A DNA stretch of 64,000 nucleotides from Castor canadensis (Eukaryota > Chordata > Mammalia > Rodentia > Castoridae): positions 72,945,910-73,009,909 of the forward strand of contig NC_133395.1 in NCBI RefSeq assembly GCF_047511655.1, read 5' to 3'. Made by a program: the position numbers and the translations under genes. Shown here in pieces: positions 58,976-64,000 of the stretch (positions are counted from its first letter, which is position 1; every line of letters begins with the position of its first letter). A model generated the notes under the pieces. That model did not search any database. It was not told the DNA's origin and saw nothing but the letters and a program-made list of their open reading frames with translations.

Positions 58976-59549
58976 TAAAGGTAAAACTGCCATTAGTGAC
59001 TTATTTTCTTAGTGCTTATTTTCAAAGTTTATGCTATATATTCATTTTCTTCAATTAGGAGATTCTTTAATTTTAAATAGTATTTAGTAAATTTCTGTCA
59101 GCCAAGATTTTGCATGAGAAGGTAAAACAAAAAGCTTGGAAAATGTTGCTGGAAAATATACTTCCTGTTTATGAAACAAAAGCTCAAAAATTAAAAATCA
59201 TCAAAACAGAACTTTCTCTAGTAAACATATATTGATTCACATAAAAATACAATTATATGAGCTTTCATATTTATTCAACTTCACAGAAAATCCAAAAGTG
59301 TGTCTGAAAAAACTGGTTACCTAATAACAATTATTCGTTATAGTAACATAATACTATGTGGTAGAGAGATATACCTAAATTAAACAAATTGTTAAATTCC
59401 CAACATTCTTCCAAGTGAGCAAAAGGAATTCTTAAAACTTACAAGTTGTAAGAAGATACAGAAAGTAATTTAAACTCTAAAACATGGAACAAGTTTTATA
59501 GCCACATTTTTAATTTACATACACAGTGGAGATCACTGAGAAAGCTTCC
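58976..59549. other. Flank just beyond the PDS5B 3' end
   Basis: AT-rich, no SINE. It could be 3' UTR if cleavage is further downstream than I placed it. Confidence 0.4.
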
Positions 59550-59571
59550 TGTTGCACTGCAGCAAGAGATT

Positions 59572-59577
59572 TTTATT
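59572..59577 (-). promoter_or_regulatory. Distal PDS5B poly(A) signal AATAAA
   Basis: Minus-strand AATAAA is followed within about 15-25 nt by likely CA cleavage dinucleotides. A GT-rich stretch (TGTGTATGT, about 59518-59526) then serves as a downstream element. This is the best candidate for the end of the longest PDS5B transcript. Other hexamers further upstream could make shorter forms. Confidence 0.6.
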
Positions 59578-62143
59578 GGAGTGTACATTAAACAGACTTG
59601 CTACAGAGTGCAGCAAGGTAACCTCACTGAGGAATCATGAAATTTTTGTAGTGGAATTTGTTACAGTGAGCTAAGTATCTTAAGACATCATACAGTACAT
59701 ATTTTAAAAATGAACACTGTCACTGCAGTGTGCTAGCAATTGCTAGCAATTAACGTCTTACACATATTTAAATTTTATTTTAATTAAAGTATGTGGCTCT
59801 CCAAATGTTAGTACATGAAATGTTAAGCTTAAACATAATAATAAGATAAGCCCCTAAAAGGAGACTCGGGACATCAAAACTTTGAACGTTATTGCACCTA
59901 TTTTTCTACAGAAAAAAAAAAATGAAAAATTTACATCATAATCCTCCCCAAAAGTGAACAGACAGGTAAAATTACAAACTTACTGGCATTGAAAATAAAC
60001 AAAATCTACAATGAACATTTTTTGTGAAATGATATACAGCATTAATGTGCAATGAAATTTGACTAGCTATGATCATGCAAACAAAAAGCCTCCACAAATC
60101 ATTTTTTCATGTTTTATAAAACGGTCAAAGATATATTTCCATAAATATTTCCGGTGAAGTTTAGTCAATGACAAAAATACAAAGCTATCCTTTATTCTTT
60201 ACGTTATAGATTTCAAAACATGCTTTTGCACTGCTTAAAGAGAAATAGCATCGTTTGGGAGAAATGAGCTAATGAAACATTTAAAAATCAATGTATCATG
60301 ATCCAACTTTAGCTGCCTTGTTATATAGCAGCCTCCCATAATCACTAGTGTCAGTATCATTGTAAATGAAGAAAAGTTAAACACTGAAAGATTAAGATAC
60401 AATTCAAAACATTTTTTTTAAAAATAAAAAGTTATTTCATAAACATGAAGAAATCTTTAAAAGAAAAATAATACATCAACTGTGATACACACTGGAAAAT
60501 AGTAAATTGTCATTTTCTAAAATAGTAGCTTCTTTATTATATCTCCCATCTATTATAACCAATTTTGGAAGTATATCTCAAACATAATGATTTATTTATA
60601 TGAAATGCTCCCATAATCACTGTGATAAAATTAATAAGTTACAATACAATTTTTCTTTTCTGGTGTTAATAAACCATGGAAAAAAACCAAAAAGAACAGC
60701 ACCTGAAATACTAAACTGAATTTAGGAAAGTATTAAGTAGTAACATATACGTTTTGGTTCAAAATACAGTTTATACAACTGTATAAAAGATGGATACTGC
60801 CTTAAGTAAACTGTTTCTATATTTTGTAGATTACAATGAAGAAGAGGGGTGTCGGGGGGAAATCTGCTCTAAATCCAAAAAAACTGCTTTCCCGATCTGG
60901 ACCGACTGGGATTCCATTCAGTGTCTGTGAGAGCGTGACGATGATGATACCTACAGCAGCTGGCACTTCTACCATGCCCCTTCACAAAAAAACAATTTTT
61001 TGGCTCCAAAATAAAGTACAATAATAAACTCTTGGTGAAAAACTATGTTATGGGGAAATCTATCATATACTATGGCTAAATATGAATTTACAGAGAAAAG
61101 CACATCCCATTTTCAGCACTTTTTTCATAAACATGCAACTCACTATAAAATACAAAACACTTGGCTTTCAAGAACAGATTTATAAAGACACACTGCATCA
61201 ATAAAATTTTTTTCTGATTAACTTTACATTGTTATGGAGAACTGGAACTTTTCTAATGTGTATATATCAGATATTATAGTGTAATAATTTTTATTTTCTG
61301 AACATAATGTTCAAGAGGAAATATCTATACACAATAACATTCTAGACTATTAAAAACTCAAATTACAGAATTTTATTGATACAGTAGATTAATAAAAACT
61401 GAAAGGGGGTGATAAAATGGGATAAAGAATTCAGTACATTATTTTATAACACACTCTTTAAAATTAAAATATTTTAAATCTCTTTCTTCTTAAAATTTTC
61501 ATTGCCATGAAAGGCCAGAGAATTCTGGGACCAATACTGAGGTGTAAAGTAATCAAACAACTTCAGGACTATTTCACAATTTGCATGATGTCCTCGCATC
61601 AGAGGCATCATTCTTATGTGATGGCAAACAATTTAGCACCTCTGAAGATTAAGGGTGCCCAGGAGTAAACACCAAGTAAAATACATAAGGAAGAGAGACC
61701 ATTCAACTCTCCAACAAACAGTGACATCAAGAAAATGACACCAATTGTTGAAAAACATTTTTTTTCACAGTAAAATTGCAGAGAATACAAATACAAACAC
61801 TGACAGAGTACTGCTTAAGATCTATCCTAACAAACTCTTCAAATCAATAGATCCAATAAACAGTTGGGTACTGTCAGTTTAAAGCCGCAGATAAAAGCTA
61901 TACAAGCACTTTAGAAGTCAGAAACATTAAAAAGAAAAAGAAGGGGAAAAAAAGATTATTTACAAGTTTCTTCTTTAGTTTATGTGTCTACATAGCCATC
62001 ACACATGACACTTTCACAAGACTCCAGAGTCAATCTTATCACCATGTGTATGGCTAAATCATGTGACAAGTCCGAGGTCCAACTGTCCACACTTCGGCAG
62101 TCCCATTTTGTGCATCAGAGGCTCTATTCAGCCTCACACTTGA

Positions 62144-62162
62144 CCAAAAAAAAAAAAAAAAA
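62144..62162 (-). repeat. Poly(U) tract in the PDS5B 3' UTR
   Basis: An A-run on the plus strand, so about 18 consecutive U in the PDS5B mRNA, starting about 36 nt after the stop codon. Confidence 0.8.
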
Positions 62163-62197
62163 TCCAAAGCTTTCAAAAAGAAAGTTAATTACTCTGT

Positions 62198-62233
62198 TCA
62201 CCGCCTTTCCCTTTTAGAACTTCTCCGTCGTAC
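62198..62233 (-). CDS. PDS5B: PDS5B terminal coding segment (11 residues plus stop)
   Basis: This is the last coding piece of PDS5B. After a minus-strand acceptor ending ctcttaag it encodes VRRRSSKRERR and a TGA stop (62198-62200). The codon phase matches the preceding exon, which ends on a complete codon. The very basic tail fits the known basic, nuclear C-terminus of PDS5B, where DNA-binding AT-hook-like and NLS-like segments are found. Only 36 nt of this exon are coding; the rest is the 3' UTR. It is too short to be seen as an ORF, so it rests on recognition of the tail and on the splice signals. The intron between the two exons is 965 nt. Confidence 0.93.
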   Translation of the reverse strand, partial: VRRRSSKRERR

Positions 62234-63198
62234 CTTAAGAGAAAAATCACCAGATGCTTAATTAAAATGGGTACATAATCAAAGGACAGTAATAATTATA
62301 ATTTATAACTAATCTTAATTCTCACTTATTCCTTTCTTTGTTTTTCTTTCCCTGAAGTCTTTCTTCTTTTAACTTTCTGCCTTGGCTTTGCATATTTAGG
62401 TCTGACTCCTTACATGCATGCTATAAGTAGTCTTCCCCAGGCAGCAAAATTATTTTACTTTTTCTATTTAATAAGTTTAGAGAATAACTCACAGAAGCCA
62501 AGGTCCACAGTAAGAAAAACAGCTACACACATTTTCATTATCTCTCTATTTATGTTTATGCAGTAAAGAAAACACTTGAAATTCATGAATTGCACTCACA
62601 GATGTCTTTCTGGGAAAGCAGTTATTGAATATAGTTTCTATTAACTACCAAATACATTAAAAACAACCTGAAATTCAAACATATTGCCATTTTCTGGCAA
62701 GCACTAATGAAAGTTTGAAACTAGTTCAAAAAAGGTCAGAATAAACTAAAGGATTATAAAAAAGAATTGGATTTAAATTTAATTAATTTACGGTGCAGTT
62801 TTCCTCTGATGAAAACATCAATTACTATGGAATCTTCACTCTTACTTTCATATCCCCAAACAGAAACTTTAAGAAAGAAACCAAACTAGGCATAGCTTAA
62901 GTGGTTGGAGTGTCAATATTGAACTGCTACCTGTACTTTTCTACACTCAGTTGAACTTGTTATTTACATGTTCGCTAGGCTACACCCATTATTCCCACTT
63001 AATTTCAGATTCCCATTAAAGTTATTTTCTCTATTATCCAAAATCTAGTAGACAAAGTGACACTATAAACTAATGAGAAAACATATAAATAATTGGAATT
63101 ATAGATAATAACAAGTGCTAAATGGCTCTGACAAAATATTTACTGGCTCTACTTTTATATTCCATACTCCCACAGACCACACTTTAATAAACACATAC
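62234..63198 (-). other. PDS5B: Last PDS5B intron
   Basis: A 965-nt intron bounded on the minus strand by GTATGT at the right and a TTTTCTCTTAAG acceptor at the left. It is AT-rich, with no coding potential. Bases 62885-62925 faintly resemble a decayed ID-SINE head, but this is too weak to call. Confidence 0.85.
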
Positions 63199-63337
63199 AT
63201 TTACGGCAGAAACTTCCTCTTCCTCTGTTTCTTCCTGTGGCATATCATCATTGACAGGAGAGCTACCTTGGAACACGTCTAATTCTTCACTTGAATCATT
63301 TTCTTTAGTAGCTGCTTGTTTGGAGCGTCCTACACGG
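63199..63337 (-). CDS. PDS5B: PDS5B penultimate visible coding exon (partial gene)
   Basis: This is an internal coding exon of the cohesin-associated protein PDS5B (APRIN). PDS5B binds the SCC1/RAD21-containing cohesin ring with WAPL and sororin in the nucleus and controls cohesion release and maintenance. Read on the minus strand, the exon gives one split-codon base and 46 codons, beginning RVGRSKQAATKENDSSEE and ending with the acidic run QEETEEEEVSAVN. I recognise this as the low-complexity C-terminal region of vertebrate PDS5B, downstream of the HEAT-repeat body. The acceptor is ttttactttag at the right edge and the donor is gtatgt at the left edge (63193-63198). The reading frame is open and both splice signals are canonical. 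The exon joins in frame to 62198-62233. All earlier exons lie beyond base 64000. PDS5A is the only close alternative, and its tail differs as I remember it. Confidence 0.93.
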
Positions 63338-64000
63338 CTAAAGTAAAACATATGTAAAATGAAATGAACATTCTGATCTTAAGTTGTAAGTGACCTATAT
63401 GCAAAGATCTGCCAAAGAACAAATTTGACTAAGACAGTATCATAAAGGATTCCCAAACATAACCTGAAGTCTGCCCCTCCTTTCATCTTTCCCAACTTAG
63501 TAAAAATCTGTTATTTGCTGAGCAGCTCAAAGCAGAAATTATTTGAGCAGAAAACAGCATGCCAGTCTCTACCTGGCTCTACAGATTCCACTTAACAGAA
63601 ATCCCAAATCCATTTACTTCTCTCCACTTCCATTGTTACTACCTAATTCAAGCTATTCCTACCTCTTACCTCTTTTTTTTAATAAAGTAATCTTTTAAAA
63701 ACATAAGAAAACAGCTAAGGTCACTTCTCATATATAGCTCTCCAGTAAAGAGAATAATTTTGTAAAACCTCATCACGTAGTATACAAAATCCTGTAATGC
63801 AAATGGTCCTTGCCAACTTGTCTATTATCATCTTTCTACTTACTTCCACCTCTTGACAACTGCAATCCTGCAAACTCTTGGCCTTTCTTTACCTCTCTAA
63901 ACCAAATGTAGTGTTCTCTCAACATGGACTGCTCCTCCTCTTCCTTTTCTCTAACTCCTACTGTTCTCAACTTATCAATTTGTCACTTTCCAAAGAGAAA
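63338..64000 (-). other. PDS5B: PDS5B intron, running off the window
   Basis: Sequence upstream (minus sense) of the 139-nt exon, starting with its polypyrimidine acceptor. I see no further PDS5B exon, SINE or other feature before the window ends. Confidence 0.75.

Larger units (their letters stand above)
59550..62197 (-). other. PDS5B: PDS5B 3' untranslated region
   Basis: About 2.65 kb of AT-rich, SINE-free sequence follows the PDS5B stop codon. The lack of young repeats contrasts with the SINE-dense DNA just beyond it, which suggests selection on the UTR. Many AATAAA-type hexamers occur on the minus strand, so several polyadenylation sites are possible. I place the distal end by the hexamer at 59572-59577 and the GT-rich stretch just after it. 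The exact cleavage position is inferred. A locally GC-richer patch lies at 60836-60990. A plus-strand ORF across it is an antisense coincidence. Confidence 0.75.

Noticed and set aside
60836-61024. ORF on the plus strand in the PDS5B 3' UTR
   Set aside because: Antisense to a well-supported UTR, short, no family wording.
62885-62925. ID-SINE head inside the last PDS5B intron
   Set aside because: Only a short A-box-like match ('agcttaagtggttggagtg'), no B box or A tail.
1-64000. CRISPR arrays, operons, phage or toxin-antitoxin loci
   Set aside because: The window is mammalian nuclear DNA; the regular repeats are microsatellites and interspersed retroelements.
63338-64000. A further upstream PDS5B exon
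   Set aside because: Looked for the AT-hook and basic/acidic wording expected before the 139-nt exon; not found, so this part is intron.

Overview
This window is nuclear DNA from a placental mammal, most likely a rodent. It carries spliced exons, long AT-rich non-coding stretches, ancient mammal-wide repeats (MIR, L2, MaLR LTRs, Tigger and hAT relics) and several L1 LINEs. It also has many copies of a tRNA-derived ID-like SINE, often fused behind one or two B1-like units. The SINE wording (a gene-like 'ggctggtggagtggctcaag' head, then 'gagttcaaaccccagtac') and a young L1 family whose 3' end reads 'tgcacatatgaataaaa' look to me like the beaver lineage (Castorimorpha). That assignment is from memory and is only moderately secure.

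Only one protein-coding gene is supported: the 3' end of PDS5B (cohesin regulator, APRIN), on the minus strand at the right edge. A 139-nt coding exon (63199-63337), a terminal exon with only 36 coding nt including the stop (62198-62233) and a long 3' UTR running to about 59550 are visible. The rest of the gene lies beyond base 64000. In mammals the next gene in the direction of PDS5B transcription is klotho (KL), so bases 1-59500 are probably the PDS5B-KL intergenic interval. I see no KL exon.

Layout: 1-17 kb is mostly unique intergenic DNA with scattered old repeats. 18.0-20.9 kb is a nest of elements: an old sense L1, two later retro-insertions at one identical target site, a solo ERV LTR and a MaLR LTR. 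22.7-24.4 kb has a short L1 3' end with clear target-site duplications, then a small A-B-A-C-B rearrangement around an antisense MaLR LTR. 25.8-39.2 kb is an L1 block. Inside an old antisense L1 sits a near full-length, decayed minus-strand L1 (27198-34520) with 18-bp target-site duplications and its own nested L1 tail. A second, 5'-truncated, catalytically dead L1 lies at 35222-39111. 39.2-51.9 kb has SINEs, a MER2-like DNA transposon, L2, MIR and MaLR relics. 51.9-59 kb has composite SINEs and old sense L1 pieces up to the PDS5B 3' end.

I found no operon-like, CRISPR, phage or otherwise new gene system, and I do not believe most short ORFs here are genes. The most interesting points are structural: repeated use of one L1 target site, 3' transduction-like L1 tails, the recent A-B-A-C-B duplication, and the PDS5B micro-coding terminal exon whose skipping or retention would swap the basic C-terminal tail.
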